Part shown: positions 12,601 to 26,100 of the stretch, piece by piece | How positions within the stretch are numbered: the stretch's first letter is position 1 | Layout of the letters: each line of letters opens with the position of its first letter | Source of the DNA: Musa acuminata AAA Group | Lineage: Eukaryota; Streptophyta; Magnoliopsida; Zingiberales; Musaceae | DNA: 64,000 bases | Direction: 5' to 3' | Assembly: GCF_036884655.1 (NCBI RefSeq) | Contig: NC_088357.1 | Span: 44,169,501-44,233,500, forward strand | Notes under the pieces: model-generated | What the model saw: the letters and a program-made list of their open reading frames with translations, nothing else | Told to the model about the DNA's origin: nothing | Database searches by the model: none | Made by a program: the position numbers and the translations under genes

Positions 12601-15487
12601 CCCAGGTGTCAAATTTCTTTTTATATATATTTTTTCTGAACATCAAGATTGTTCCTCATTCCTTTATTATAGTTTCCCCTGCGAAATGTAGCTCAGCATC
12701 TTTGATGAAGTGTTGCATGCTGTTGACATCATGTGTTTTAGTGTAGACTTGTACATGGAGATTGACATAGACACTGCACATTTTTCCACCTGTTGTGCAG
12801 AGCTCTTGTACAAGGTCAGATGTGGAAGCTGAAAGTACACACAAGCAACTGAAGCTTAAGCAGACAAAAGTAGTGGATTCATTTATGACTCAGAATGGAG
12901 GGAATATTCAAATGGACAATGGATCATTCAATTATGAAAATTCAATTACTGGTACTCTTTTCCATGTTCATAGTTTATTTTTTATTATATTTAGCATTTC
13001 ATGCAACTCATATGAACTGTTGCTAAACAAACTTATTGTGCCGCAGCAGCGAGTGAAAATGTTGATGAGGTACAAGAATGCTTGGGCTACAAAAAAACCA
13101 ACAATAAGAATTATGACCAGAAATGTCATCATGAAATAATTTCTAAGGATGATGATTTGGTTCGTGTGGTTGATAATCAACCACAGGGTAGACTCCCCTC
13201 TAGAGACATTGTTCATGTTACCAATGTTAAGCACAAGTTAAGTGCTGCACCTTATTTGGAGCTTTCTTTGAAAAGATATGAGGGAACATTCCCTGAGAAG
13301 CAAGAATGTGGTGGCTCCAACATATGGAACCATTCAAGTTCGTCAGCATTCTCACTGTGAGTGTTTCATTCTCACTGCGAGTGTTTCATTATACTTCAAT
13401 TCTCTTTATAGTTGACATAATAGTTTTCATCTTCTATTAGTAACTCATAGCACTTTCTGAAATGATCTTGTGATTTTATGAGAATGCCTTCTAAGTTCTA
13501 ACTGTGATCAGCTTTCTTTCACTTGGTTACGTTCTTTGATGTATTGCTAGCTTCAAGGTTCGGCTTTACACTGAAAAGGCTTGGTGTTTTATCAGGTTTA
13601 ATTGGGCTCACTTGTTTTCTTATGTATGAGCAGCTCAATGATGTCCATAGCATCTGATTAATTGTGTATGCTTCTATTCATCTTATTAGTGGAGTCTCAA
13701 GGATCTGAAGTGAACTGATGTGAACAATTAAGTCAAACATGCAGCATAAGCTTCACTTTTTTACATGAATTGAAATGATCTAGTACCTCCTGTTGGAATT
13801 TTGTGCTAGTAGACCATAGTATCCTGCCATGCATATGTCTGATTATAAGAATTTTTTCATCATCTTCCATCTTAGAATAATAGTCAAATTTCAGATAGAT
13901 GTCTAAAGAATGGAAATGAGTGCAAGAAGATATTAAGATTTTAGGTATTAGGAGGAATGATGTAGAATTGACTTTCTATATCTTTTACATTTTCTTTTAG
14001 CTGGTTCTTAGTTGCAGTTGTTCTGCTTGTTATAAATTACAGTTGGCACTTCTGAATGATCAGTAGCTGTAACATCGAGAATATGATGTCACATAAATTC
14101 CAGTGAGAAGCTTTTTTCTTTTAGACTAATTGATTATTTTTTATTTTTCTTCTTTGTGACTGTTATCCTTTTTAAGTAGCATATATTGAACAACAACCCA
14201 TTTCCCTTTTTGATTTGTTGTGAGCATTTCCTCCTCTGATCTGTGTAATTTATGGATGATTTTTCTCTAAAAAATATTGGCTAGCTAATTATTAATGAAA
14301 GAAAATTGAATTATTTGAGATATTGCTTTACATCTATAATTTATCGTAGAGCCACTCAAATTATAGTGTACTGCAGGTACACCGGTAGGATGGTAATACC
14401 CACCATGTTGGAACAAAAGAACTCATCATCTGAAACAAATGGACTCAAGCCTATTGAGCCTCTTAAAGACTGGGATTCTAGGGGGAATTCGGAAGAGACT
14501 AAGTCCTCAGATGTGGGACCTTCAGTTCAAGATGGAATGGCAGTTCAATGCACCCCACTTCGAGTTATTCCATTTCCTCTTCCTGTTGGAAGCATGCCTT
14601 CGAGTTCTGGGTATGGTACAGGAATGCAACAGATGTTCTATCCACAGTCAGGTCATCCTTTTTGGAGTACCAATCCATCAATATGGCGGGAAGCAACCAT
14701 GCAGACAAACTCATCGATCCAACCTTGCCAAAAGAATTGCAACTCTGTGCAATGTGACCTTCCTGATGAGGAGAATGTCAGAAGCTCATGCTACCCTTCT
14801 GCAGGAAAGCAGGAGGAACTTATGCAACTCGATGAACAGAGGCAAGTTTCATCTGCAGAAGGAGAAAGTGGTAGCAGTAGCATATGCAATGGTAGCAGAA
14901 ATTTTAAAAGCAGTGAATGTGGGAGTGTTCTCAGTGGAACTACTGGACACACGTCTGCAACACATGTTTTCAGGCCCATAACAGTGACAGGAAATGATGA
15001 GAGTAAATTGACTTGTGATGGATCAATACCAGAAGATTGTCATCTTTTAACCCAAAGGGAAATTGCCTTGAATAAATTCCGACTGAAGAGGAAAGAAAGA
15101 TGCTTTGAGAAGAAGGTACTGATTCATTAAAATTTCAAAGTCCCTAGAGCAAGTTCATAGAAGGAAAAGAAATGCTTTGTAATGTCATAACTTAATTCAC
15201 TTATAATGGTAGTATGTATTAAGCCGAACCCTGTACATTTCTGTTTGAGAAAAGATTAGAGGTGCACTTCATCATTGATAACAACAATAAGTGAAATCAT
15301 ATCATTAGCTGCATGTCGACTGCTGACTTGTGGTTACTGATTTTGATCTTGGCAGGTTCGCTACCACAGCAGAAAACTACTTGCAGAGCAGCGTCCTCGA
15401 GTGAAGGGACAGTTTGTTCGTCAAGAGAGACCAGAACCTCAACCAGGGCAAGCAGGTGCCTTTCAAAGCGAGTCAGCTGCCGCATAG
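9667..15487 (+). CDS. PRR5-like: Pseudo-response regulator, PRR5/PRR95 type (circadian clock), 8 exons
   Basis: Exons 9667-9895, 11626-11787, 11893-12023, 12145-12297, 12801-12951, 13050-13356, 14377-15115 and 15356-15487 join in phase to 667 aa. An acidic N-terminus is followed by a pseudo-receiver domain (about 51-170). It begins [20 protein letters not shown] and has Glu103 (LTEVDLP) where true response regulators carry the phospho-accepting Asp. It ends [15 protein letters not shown] Ser/Asn-rich middle contains [12 protein letters not shown]. The C-terminal CCT domain (about 605-647) is split by the last intron. Known role: PRR proteins are nuclear transcriptional repressors of CCA1/LHY within the clock and feed into flowering time. 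The PRR5/95 assignment rests on the receiver sequence from memory. GTG at 9661 is in frame, but ATG at 9667 is the natural start. Confidence 0.93.
12127..12144 (+). other. Possible in-frame alternative splice acceptor in PRR exon 4
   Basis: Two AG acceptors precede exon 4, one ending at 12126 and one at 12144. The 18 nt between them are in frame and stop-free, so either choice gives a full-length protein that differs by six residues just after the receiver domain. The second has the more pyrimidine-rich lead and was used in the model. Confidence 0.45.
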
Positions 15488-15970
15488 TTTTGCTTTCATG
15501 CCATCTAAATCACATTGACCATATGATCTTCGGTAGTTGACCAGTGTAGCTGCACTAACATCATAGATCTTGTGACAAGTTTGCTTTGTAAGATAGATTT
15601 GCTTCGTATGCCCTTCTTTTCCGGTTTGAAACACCACTCTTGGTTGTTGATACAGTAACAGTATGCAATGTAGTGTAATATTTGTCATTAGAGATCTCAA
15701 GAAATGTGGTGGCTAGAGCAAGTCACTTGCTCATATACGCTATGTCTGTTATTTATGTAGTTGTATGCCTTCAAATAGTACTAGCTTTCATGTTTTCTTT
15801 ATTAAATTTCATTCTATATTGTTGCAAGTTCATTTTAGAAATTTTAGCGTAATAATTACAGCACATGCAAACTTATTTTCATGGTCTATGACACAAGCTT
15901 CCTCATAATTTAAACAAACTCGATCCTTGATTCACTTTGGTACATCAACTTGAGTTCAAAATATCTTCAA

Positions 15971-16031
<61 letters not shown>

Positions 16032-16257
16032 TAATCCCATCGCCTACAAGCTTATGTCCATAACGAGACAAGAAGGAATAATATGACACAAATATCCAAA
16101 TTTATTAATTTAAAATCGAGTTTTGATCAAGATCGGGCACGATTGAAGCAAGTTGTATTTGACTTAAACGAGGCTACATTATTTTGAGATCGGGTCCTTG
16201 TCAATCCTGGCTGACTCGGCGCAATCTCGATCGAGCCGAGCCCGAGACGAACAAGAA
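15488..16257. other. PRR 3' UTR and spacer to the GAUT gene
   Basis: Trailer of the clock gene followed by a short AT-rich spacer. It contains the ATT microsatellite listed separately. No other gene is supported. Confidence 0.5.
15970..16032. repeat. (ATT)n microsatellite, about 20 units
   Basis: A clean run of ATT triplets between the PRR and GAUT genes. Confidence 0.93.
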
Positions 16258-16383
16258 CTCGAGTTCGAGCTCCAACTGTCTCACCGCAACCGAACGTGAT
16301 TCTGTTTCGATTCGCTGCCACTCGAGTTCGAGCTCGAACTGTCTCACCGCAACCCAACGTGATTCTGTTTCGATTCGCTGCCA
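16258..16383. repeat. 63-bp tandem duplication upstream of GAUT, with a 16-bp palindrome
   Basis: Two adjacent 63-bp copies (16258-16320 and 16321-16383) are almost identical. The second contains the perfect palindrome AGTTCGAGCTCGAACT at 16325-16340; the first has one base changed there. The pair ends about 115 bp before the GAUT start codon, so it lies in the promoter or 5' UTR. Confidence 0.9.
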
Positions 16384-16499
16384 CTTGTTGGTCACTCTCG
16401 TCTCTGTCATCCACTCCAGGAAAGGGTAATCCTGTAATTAAAAGGAATCCGTTCGTTGTTGCGACTCTCCTGTACTCTTCGGCTTGGAAGCGGGCGCCG

Positions 16500-19400
16500 A
16501 TGCCCCGATCGAAGAGGCTCCCAGCGGCCGTAGGCGGCGGCAGAAGGAGCGGCGGCGGCAGCACCGGCTTCCGTCCTCCCGTGGTGCTGCTCCTCTTCTT
16601 CTTTGTTCTCGCCCCTTTGCTCGTCCTTGCGGCCCGGCGCAGCACTCGCACCCTCGTTTCGCCCGGTGAGTCATGGACTCCTTCCTCGCTGGCTCGCTCA
16701 CTCGCCGTCGACTCTAATTCTCGTCCTTAATGGGATTCTTATTTTCTTGGATTGTCTCTGTTTGAGGTTCGATTGCTTTTCTTGAGATCTGGGTTTGTGA
16801 GCCACTAAAACACTCAGATCTGGATTGAACATGCTTTTTTAAGATGTGATTTGGTTATTTTCTTGAAGATCTTGCGTGTACGATGGTTATGATGTACCAA
16901 ATAGGTTCGGATCCGGCTCTCGGGCACCTCATTCTCGAATTCCCTGGCATGATTATTGCCCACAATTTTTAGCATGAGTTTGTGGAACCTGATTTATCTC
17001 CGGATACCCTTCTGATTTATGCTCGGTACCTCACCGCAGGAGCCGTATAGTGTGTACCTAAAGCTGCTGGTATTAGTCGTTTGGCATTGTTGTTAGATAT
17101 TTGACAAGCAGAGTCCAAGAGTCTGAAGCTAAAACGAGATCTAGTTATATTTTAACTAAAATATATTTATTATTCTGAGACGTTAACACAACATCTGGTC
17201 GCAAAATTAAGAGTAAAGTGAAAGTATCCAATGAGCTATCCTATTGGAGATTATGCATGATTAGATTCTGGCCAACTTTAATGTAATACAACTGGAAGGA
17301 TGTTAAGGCTTAAGGCATTGGAGATAGAAAAGAAAACCAAAAACAAAAAGCAAAACAAAGAAGGGAGCATTCGGTAAAACATACTCGATTTACAAAAAAC
17401 CAATTTAAAGTATTGAAGATAAAGTAGCATTGCAAACACATGCCGGTCTTGAGGGAGAGAAAGACATTGATGTTTCCCTTCTTGAATAACTTTTACTTGA
17501 TTGTGATTTTGAACCACTAGTTTCCAATGCTTGGTGTAGCTTAATAACATCAAGTTCTTAGCAGTTCAGGGTGTTGGTGGATTATGTTTGAATGTATAGG
17601 ACAATTGGGACTTTGGAGGTTGAGGACTTAAATAATGTTGGAATATAAATGGTAGGGTAATTGTGGGATGGAACAGAGGATGAAATAGATATTGCTAAGT
17701 TTTTTGAAGAGATGATTTTAGAAATAGTTGGTCCGCGTGCTTGTTCACATGCGGAGTGGTATATAACATCTGGTACATACCAGTCTGAGCAAAATTAGGA
17801 ACCTTGCTATGAATTACTAAAAGATGCTTTTGAGAAACTCTATTTATGTTATTTTGCATGTAAATATTTTCGTGAATAATGGATGCTATTTGAGGTACAT
17901 TAGTGTTTTTCTGTCCTTGATACAGATCAAACAGGCAGTCCAAACTTCTCAAGCAAAAAGGTAGTTAGCCTTGAGCATATTTGTTGTTTTTCTACTCAAG
18001 AAATGCAACTGCCGTATATCTCACTTCTCACTCTTCCACAGGCGGCAGACTGGAGAGAACAGTTGGTGATCCAGCACCTAAAACCTATTCTGACAAAAGA
18101 GGTTAGTGACTAGTGAGAGATGCTCAAATATGCTTGTTCAGGATTAGTTACATTTTTCTGTGGTTATTGTATGAAATCTTTTAGTTGCCTTAGAATATGT
18201 GCCCAATGATTGCTGGTATTACTTTGTTATCTTGTTTAGTTATACTGTACATTAGTCATTACCTGCTGTTATGAGGCGATGGGGGCCTGGGTTTCCTTTC
18301 TCTCTTCTTTCGCTTTTCAAATTATTTGGTGGCTGTACGATGAACTTATCTTGTGTGTTCTCTTTGTAATACACAACTACATGTGCATTATCTATAGATG
18401 TATACTGATGGTGCTGGAATTTTGCTTGACTATCTGGATCATGTTTGTGCGCACTGTGCACTTTATCATTGGGAAAAACTTATCCAGTATGTTATCTATA
18501 TTTCTTTTACATACGTACAAGAACTAATACTATGAAAAAACAAAGAAGATTGAAAAAATTCTACAAGAGATTAATATGGTGACTACATGCAATTTCTTCT
18601 TTGTTCTTTCGTTTGATCAATAGCCTTATCAGTTATTATTTGTCATCAGAATTGCTGAAAGGAATTAGGATGGGAAAATTTTTTGGTTTAACCCTGTAAT
18701 GATTAAAACAGTTCTTAAGATATAAGGTTGCAACTTAAGACCTTGCTCAAGATGTCAAATATAGAGCTGTTTAAACAAATGTAACTTGCTTCTTGCTAGT
18801 TTTGTTACCCTGAGGAAGCCACTTCCAGACCAGAGAGTTGCCAGCAATGGGAAAGTTGCTATTTCCATCTGCACGTTGTTATCTTGTGGTTTAACCACCA
18901 GAATTTATTTCGCCAGCCTAGGTTGTCATCCTTTTTCCTCTTCCTCCCAAATTTCTATCTTCTTTATTTGGTATTTCTCTAACTTGTTTGTTTATATCAA
19001 GGTTCGCCGAACCGTACCGTACCGGCGTTTCGACGCTGGCTCGGTACGGTACGGTACGGCGTACCGAGCGGTATACCGAGGTGTACCGCTCGGTACACCT
19101 GATTTCACCGATTTATCCCTCCGAAAATACCTGAAAATTAAAAAAAAAGTTAGGATAGAGTTTTCAAGTTACAAATAAATATAGTAATAGTATAAGTTTA
19201 GAAAAATCAATGTAAATTTGGTAAAAATAGCATCACATATCTTTTTCGGGCTTTGAGGTAGTCTTGTTCGAGGTTCGTATTTCAGCTCGTTATAGATTGA
19301 AATATCTATAGAAAAATCAGTTGAATTGTTAGACTATTTTGTTACAATATAAACTCTAAAATTCAAATGAATTAAATAATCATATATCTAGATATACCTG

Positions 19401-22400
19401 ATTGTTAATTCTACCACCAAAACGAACGACGGGCCTCCACGGGTGGTGGATCGGGGTCCTCGATCTGATACATATCAATATGATACTTTTGTTGGACCCA
19501 ATCATGAAATTGATCCCATGACATAGTGTATTGATACACCGTATGCCATTGATGCATCAATGTGATACTGATCGTAGATTGATCGTCATAAATCATATTT
19601 GTCCGAGGCAGCTCTTGAGGCATATATTGGTGTTGTTCTGTATCATGCTGTTGCTTAGAGAAGGATGACCAACTATCACCATACTGTTGTTGCCCATATG
19701 ATTCTTCATAATACGATGGTTGTGAATACGATGAGTCTCTTTCTGTGTCTATATCATGTATGCTCTGTCGCATTTGTTCATATTCATCCACTGCCTTCCC
19801 CTTCTCCTTTCCCTTCCGCGCATAAACTTAACCAGTACCTTGTCGAGTTCCATGATCTGAATCTTGAGTGGCATGTGTAAAATATTGCTCCTCAGTCCAT
19901 TCACCACCCTCAAGTTGTGCAGACGAGACCAACGACTGCCCGGTATCACCGCCATCATCTGTTGAGGCACTGCTGTCCGTGTTGCTGTCATGTCTCTGGA
20001 CCGAACGAGAAAGAGAATGTGATTGTGAAGGTGTCTCGTCGCCCGACTCGATTCTTTCCAACGATGCAACTGATGCTATTGCCTTCCCCTTTGCCTTTGC
20101 ACGTTGGGCGGACGAGTGTGACCGTTGGGTATCGGTAGTTCCTCGAGCAGTTTGACTCATACCTCTTGATTAGAAAGTTCTTCCTCTTAATCTTCCCAAA
20201 TTTACCTCGATTGAATTCACAAATCGTTGTTTTATAGAGTTTATGAGAGAAAAGAAATGTTTGAGAGAGAGTTTAAGAGTGTATAATGAAATAGGGGAGA
20301 GAAGATTAGTTTAAATAGGAGGAGAAATGGAATTGACCGTTGGAGCACTGTAGCACTGCTACAGTGTGGTAACGGTCGATTTCGACCGTTACCGAGTGGT
20401 ATCGGGCGGTAACGGTCGAAATCGACCGTTACCGAATGGTACCGGGCGGTAACGGTCGAAATTTCGACCGTTACCGCCCGATACAGGCTTTTTTTGGTGT
20501 ACCGCCCGGTAGAGGGCAGTCCGTGTACCGGTCGCCTCTCGGACCGGTACGTACCGCCCGTACCGGGCGGTACACATCGGTATGGCGAACCTTGGTTTAT
20601 ATAATTTTAAGTTGGTACCATACACCCACACATGGGCCCCATATATTGCAAAAGTTGGTATCTGTTTTGGTCAATCCTGTTTAGATCAGATGAGTCTCCC
20701 ACTGCTTAGAGGCCAATACCTGCCTCAACAGCATTGGCTTGAGAGAAAGATTGTAGTCTACTACTGCATCGTGGCCTATTTCAACTTTCAATCCTATGTA
20801 TTACATTTCACCAGGTAATTGAAGCGATATCTGCAAGCCGGCATGAGTTGGGACAGTGGAGTCTTGATTTTCTCAGACAAAATCATGTTTCTTCCTCATG
20901 GCAAGTTGATGGAGCTGACCATGCTAGCCAGAATAATCTGACTGTAACAGATGTAAATTTATTTTTTTCCATTTTTATGCTAAAATTATCTGGTTTAATG
21001 CAATGTAATGGTTTAAACTTTCCTGCTAATGTTGTTATGTTCATCTTCTTGAAGACACTTCAAAATGCTTCAGATGCTGAGAAAACATCTTTCAAAATGG
21101 GGGATGATGCTCGGGTTGGTTCTTTACCTACTGCAAATAAAGATTCTAAAGATAATTTAGGTAATTATTAGCTTCCTGTTTCCATTACAAAAGTTTTGTT
21201 ATTGTTCTGTCTCCCAGTAAACAACTCAATTCTCTTTGTAATGCAGATGGACATCAACTTCTTGATTCACCTGCCAAAGTAGCTAGAAGGGTAATTGTTT
21301 CAGTTCATATGTTTAGTCTGTTACATGGATTCATTCATTTGTCTAAATAGCATTCAAATATTAATATTATTGCTATTTTTATTTGGGATTTTCTTGAGAA
21401 TGATATCAATATTGTCAAATTTTACTGTTTTTGATCACATGTTTTTTAGTTGCTTAGAAAGGCCTTTGAAAAAAGTAGTTAACCTTTAATTGCTTCAAGT
21501 TTGCTTTCACAACTTAAAGAAACAGGTGACCTGGTGTATCAGGCTCCCACAAGTATTTTCTGTTAAATTCTTTTATTGTTTAGAAATATTTGCTTATCAC
21601 TTTGCTTATTCAACGTAAATTCTCTTTTTATCATTTTATCTCTGTTTGGTATTCTTATGTATTAGCAACTGAGAGAGAAGAGGCGAGAGAAGAGGGCAAT
21701 GGAGTTGGTTCAACAGGATGATGAGGCACTGGTTAAGCTTGAAAATGCTGCTATTGAGCATTCAAAAGCAGTGGACTCTGCCATCCTGGGAAAATATAGT
21801 ATATGGAGACGAGACAATGAAAATGAAAATTCTGATTCAACAGTTCGATTAATGCGTGACCAAATAATCATGGCAAGAGTCTATATGGTAATTGCTAAAT
21901 CAAAGAACAGGCTTGATCTTTACCAGGAATTGCTAACTCGAATCAAGGAAAGCCAACGTGCCGTTGGAGAGGCCAATGCTGATTCTGACCTCCATCGCAG
22001 GTGAGATTTCTTTTCATATACATATAATTTTTCTGTATGTGCTTATTTATATAAACATTTCTACATCCACATCTTCCTAGTGCTCCTGAGAAGATAAAAG
22101 CAATGGGCCAAGTTCTGTCAAGAGCGAGAGAAGCTTTGTACGACTGCAAGGCAGTAATTCAGAGGCTCAGAGTGATGCTTCAGTCTGCTGATGAACAAGT
22201 TAGGAGCTTGAAGAAGCAAAGCACATTTCTTAGCCAATTGGCTGCAAAGACAATTCCCAATGGAATCCATTGCTTGTCTATGCGCCTCACTATAGACTAT
22301 TACCTTCTCCCTCCAGAGAAAAGAAAATTTCCTAGGAGTGAAAATTTAGAAAATCCAAGTCTTTACCATTATGCTCTCTTCTCTGACAATGTTCTGGCTG

Positions 22401-25006
22401 CATCGGTAGTTGTCAATTCAACAATCATGAATGCTAAGGTAGCATCTACTTGATTTCTCTGTTCTTTAAGTTTTGAATTTGAATATTGTCTTTCTGACAC
22501 ACATGTGGTTCTTATTACAGGAGCCAGCCAAACATGTATTTCATCTGGTTACTGATAAATTGAATATTGGAGCAATGAACATGTGGTTTTTGTTAAATCC
22601 TCCAGGGAATGCAACTATTCATGTAGAAAATGTTGATGATTTCAAATGGTTGAACTCTTCATACTGTCCAGTTTTACGACAACTCGAATCTGCTGCCATG
22701 AAAGAGTACTATTTCAAAGCTGATCATCCGACAACTCTATCAGCAGGTTCTTCCAATTTGAAGTACCGAAATCCAAAATATTTGTCTATGCTGAACCATC
22801 TACGGTTCTATCTTCCGGAGGTTTATCCCAAGTTGGATAAAATCTTGTTTCTTGATGATGACATTGTTGTCCAGAAGGATCTGACAGCATTATGGTCTGT
22901 AGACCTTAAAGGCAATGTAAATGGTGCCGTGGAGACCTGTGGTGAGAGCTTCCACCGTTTTGACAAGTATCTTAATTTCTCAAACCCTCATATTGCTCGA
23001 AACTTTGATCCTAATTCATGTGGCTGGGCATATGGGATGAATATCTTTGACCTTAAGGAGTGGAAGAAGAAAGATATAACTGGAATTTATCACAAGTGGC
23101 AAAACATGGTAAGTATATGGAATAATATTTTATCATTTAGTTCTTCAAAGTTAAATATGATGCATGTATAAAGAATGTCATGTATACTTAAGGATAAAAA
23201 GGTGCATTACAATTGGAACTTATCATGCTTTTGTTTCTTAACTTTGAATATAAAACTGCTAATAGGTCTTCATGCAGTGACATGACCATTGGCATGTGTT
23301 AAGTTCTATGCAGTTTCTATATGAACAATCAGAAAATTTAACTCAGTATAATAGAAACTGCACACAAACCTGTGTTTTGGTTTAACAAGCATTATAACTA
23401 CCATAACTGTTGTTCCTTCTCATAGAATAGCATTATGATTTTATTCAGCATGCAGGATTAAGGCCACAGATCTATTCTCCTCTGATTAGCATCTGGAATG
23501 TCTTATTCTACATGTATGTTTAATTATATGCCCTTCTTGTGTTGGAAACATTAGCTTTTGATAAATATTATCTGACAGTCTATTTTCCTTGTTGTCTGCA
23601 TTTGATAAATATTATCTGACAGTCTATTATCTGATTAGCTTTTGATAAATATTATCTGACAGTTTATTTATTTGAGGGGACCCATCGGTACTCTATTCTG
23701 TATTGCTACAAACTTTTAACTCCACCGTTACCCTTTCTTATAATAAATTTTGAAGCTTTCTTCATTGTAACAATCCTTCTATTATTCCTGTCTTAGTAGC
23801 AATTAGTTGCAATTTTAAGCATAGTAACTTGGGTTGTTGTACCATTTATCCTCGATGGATTAAATTGTTTTCTCATCTGAGGTTCACTGGCATGGTGATC
23901 TTATAGCATTCTGCTTACTATATTTTTTCTCTGTACTCTTAATTTAGAATATATTGTAAATATACTGAACTTCCATTGCAGTTTTCTTTGATGCATATTT
24001 ACATGGTGGTCTCACTTCCACTAGAATTGTTTATAGAAGTGACTTCAGATACAATGACTTCAGACATAACAGCCCTTTGGTTTTGCTATTTCTTCTGAAG
24101 TTTGGCATCCATTTCACTTCAGATACAATAACACATAATCCCGACAAATTACTGCTTCATTGGCAATTTTAAAGTGAAATGCTTTAATCGGAATCTTGGC
24201 ATAACTATGCTGAATTTTAGTCACTGCCCGCCTAAGTCCATGGATGTGACATGGCTCACTTAATTCTAGTGCTTGGCACATGCAGTCTTTTTCCTTGTTC
24301 ACATGACACTTAAATTAAATGAGGGGTTAATTTGAATGTTTGACCTCGTCTTGTGGTGCCAGTTAAATAGTCATCATTTTAATAATCTAAGAGCTTTGAG
24401 CTGATAGAAGTTCAACAGCCTCTGTATGGAGATATTAAAAGGGACATATAATTATGAGTAGACGTATACTGCCTTGTTGTAGGAATGACTGTTAGTCACG
24501 TCAATACAATATGTTTCAAAGAACATGTTACATCAGTTGTCCTTGGCAAATTATTTTTAGTTTTTCATAATATTTATAACCAATTTGCAGATGTAGACAT
24601 ACTCGAATTTCCAACAGCATTTTTCTGTCACTGTATTGCATGCATGTATTCTTATATGCCATTACATAAGCGCATAAGGAGCACTTACTTATAGTTTTAA
24701 TAATTATTTTTCTCCCTCTTTGTTGTCTAGAATGAAGATAGAGTGCTGTGGAAACTCGGGACTCTTCCTCCAGGACTACTGACATTCTATAAACTGACAC
24801 ACCCGCTGGACAAATCATGGCATGTTCTTGGCTTGGGTTATAACCCTAGCATTGACCACTCAGAGATACAAAACGCTGCCGTCGTCCACTATAATGGGAA
24901 CATGAAACCTTGGTTGGAGCTGGCAATGACCAAATACAGGCCATATTGGACCAAGTACATCAAGTATGATCACCCTTATGTTCGGGGATGCAAGCTAAGT
25001 GAATAG
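16500..25006 (+). CDS. GAUT4-like: Galacturonosyltransferase, GAUT4/GAUT3 type (GT8), 10 exons
   Basis: Exons 16500-16665, 17926-17960, 18042-18101, 20815-20952, 21055-21160, 21247-21290, 21666-22000, 22081-22438, 22521-23108 and 24731-25006 join in phase to 701 aa. A basic N-terminus and one membrane anchor (about 27-45) make it a type II Golgi protein. A variable stem with Arg/Lys/Glu-rich helix (QLREKRREKR) precedes the GT8 domain. Visible catalytic features are LDDDIVVQ (about 525, DxD metal site) and HYNGNMKPW (H663, the family's HxxGxxKPW). Known role: GAUTs polymerise alpha-1,4-galacturonic acid from UDP-GalA into homogalacturonan pectin. Intron 3 carries a hAT-like element (18998-20594). 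The start is the first ATG before the anchor. GAUT4 versus GAUT3 is judged from memory of the C-terminus. Confidence 0.93.
18990..20602. mobile_element. hAT-like transposon (GGTACCG family), 1597 bp, in GAUT intron 3
   Basis: The element spans 18998-20594 and is flanked by a perfect 8-bp duplication GTTTATAT (18990-18997 and 20595-20602). It starts CAAGGTTCGCC and ends with the reverse complement GGCGAACCTTG, an 11-bp terminal inverted repeat. Subterminal zones on both sides are packed with GGTACGG/CCGTACC and CGGTAACGGTCG motifs. An 8-bp duplication with CA...TG ends is the hAT signature. It carries only the minus-strand reading frame listed below and no recognisable catalytic domain, so it is non-autonomous. 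Its position in an intron, outside splice sites, probably explains why it is tolerated. Confidence 0.88.
19408..20160 (-). pseudogene. Transposon-borne reading frame with one in-frame stop
   Basis: On the minus strand a frame opens with ATG at 20160 and is interrupted once by a TAA at 19828-19830. It continues in the same frame to a stop just below 19411, about 250 codons in all. The first part is Ser/Thr/Asp-rich (starts MSQTARGTTD). The second is Gln/Tyr/Ser-rich and ends in an acidic, Pro-rich tail. No BED finger or hAT catalytic motif is visible. It resembles the low-complexity terminal parts of plant hAT transposases (inference), so it may be the remnant of a transposase whose core has been deleted. 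Confidence 0.5.
23548..23665. repeat. Short triplicated motif in GAUT intron 9
   Basis: The string TGATAAATATTATCTGACAG occurs three times within about 115 bp, twice preceded by TAGCTT. A local duplication in an intron; no function is evident. Confidence 0.85.
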
Positions 25007-26100
25007 GAAGAATTAGAAAGTGCAGGCCAGAAAACAGCTCCACTTGCTGAAGAAGTTAAGGTAATGGTTTGTCCATCTTATTTCCTTTAAGCTGGTGATT
25101 TGTAATGGTTTGTCCATCTTATTTCCTATTCCCATGAATCAATTTTAGATCCCATGACGTTATTCTCCTCCTGTGTAAATTTCCCCCTGTTGTTTGAGCC
25201 CCTTTGATGGAGGGAGATTCCCCAGTGCTTTATTGTGTATCAGTACATGTAGAAACTTTATGATGGTAAGAGGGAAGCAGTTTCGGACTCTCTTTCCATG
25301 TACTTTCTTTTCTCTTCTTGCAGGAACTTTTTTTGTGACAATATTACCTGTAAAGAATAGTGTTCTGGGCATGCGGATTTATATTGTTTTGCATTTGTGT
25401 TCGTTGAGCTTCTCCCTCGTTAAGGAGCAGTAAAAGTAGTTTATCATGCTTATCTTTCATGGAGTTGGATGATCATAAGTCTATGTAGGGCTTAGATCCT
25501 GAATGCATCATCATTTTCCGTGTTGATGGAGCCTACGCTGATACCAAAAAAATTATCCGGTGATGGAGAATCGATTCCATTTTGTTGCTTTGTTGGATTG
25601 CATGGTATATATACACTTCATATTGGCAACAATGAAACTAGTAAAATAATGAACCTACAAGTGTATGGTCTTGAAATTTTTTTTATAAATTGTATCATGG
25701 TAAAACCCCAAATAAGCCCTAACCTTACAAAGTTCGATTTAGTTTTAAAATTGAATCGAACTAAATTGGAATTGCTGATTTTTGTTCTTGGTTTTGGGAA
25801 ATCAGAATTGATGATGATGATGATAGTATTATATGAACTTTCTAAGTATGCTTGTGTTTAAAATATTTTTGAAAAACAAAGATAATTTTCTTACAAAATA
25901 TTTATATTTTGGGTATTTTTCAAGTAATACTCCCGATTTTTCTCAAATAGTACCCTCATAGTACCCCTAATTCAAAAAAAATTAAAAGTTTACACGCCTA
26001 TTATAGTATTTTGGCTTATTACAATAGTTTTGGTCTGTTACAATATTTTGGTTACCATAATAAAGCCTATTTATAAATATTGTAAATAAGTCAAATGGAA
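25007..26100. other. GAUT 3' UTR and spacer
   Basis: Trailer sequence with a short direct repeat (GGTTTGTCCATCTTATTTCC appears twice near 25065 and 25109), then AT-rich spacer. No gene is supported. Confidence 0.45.
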
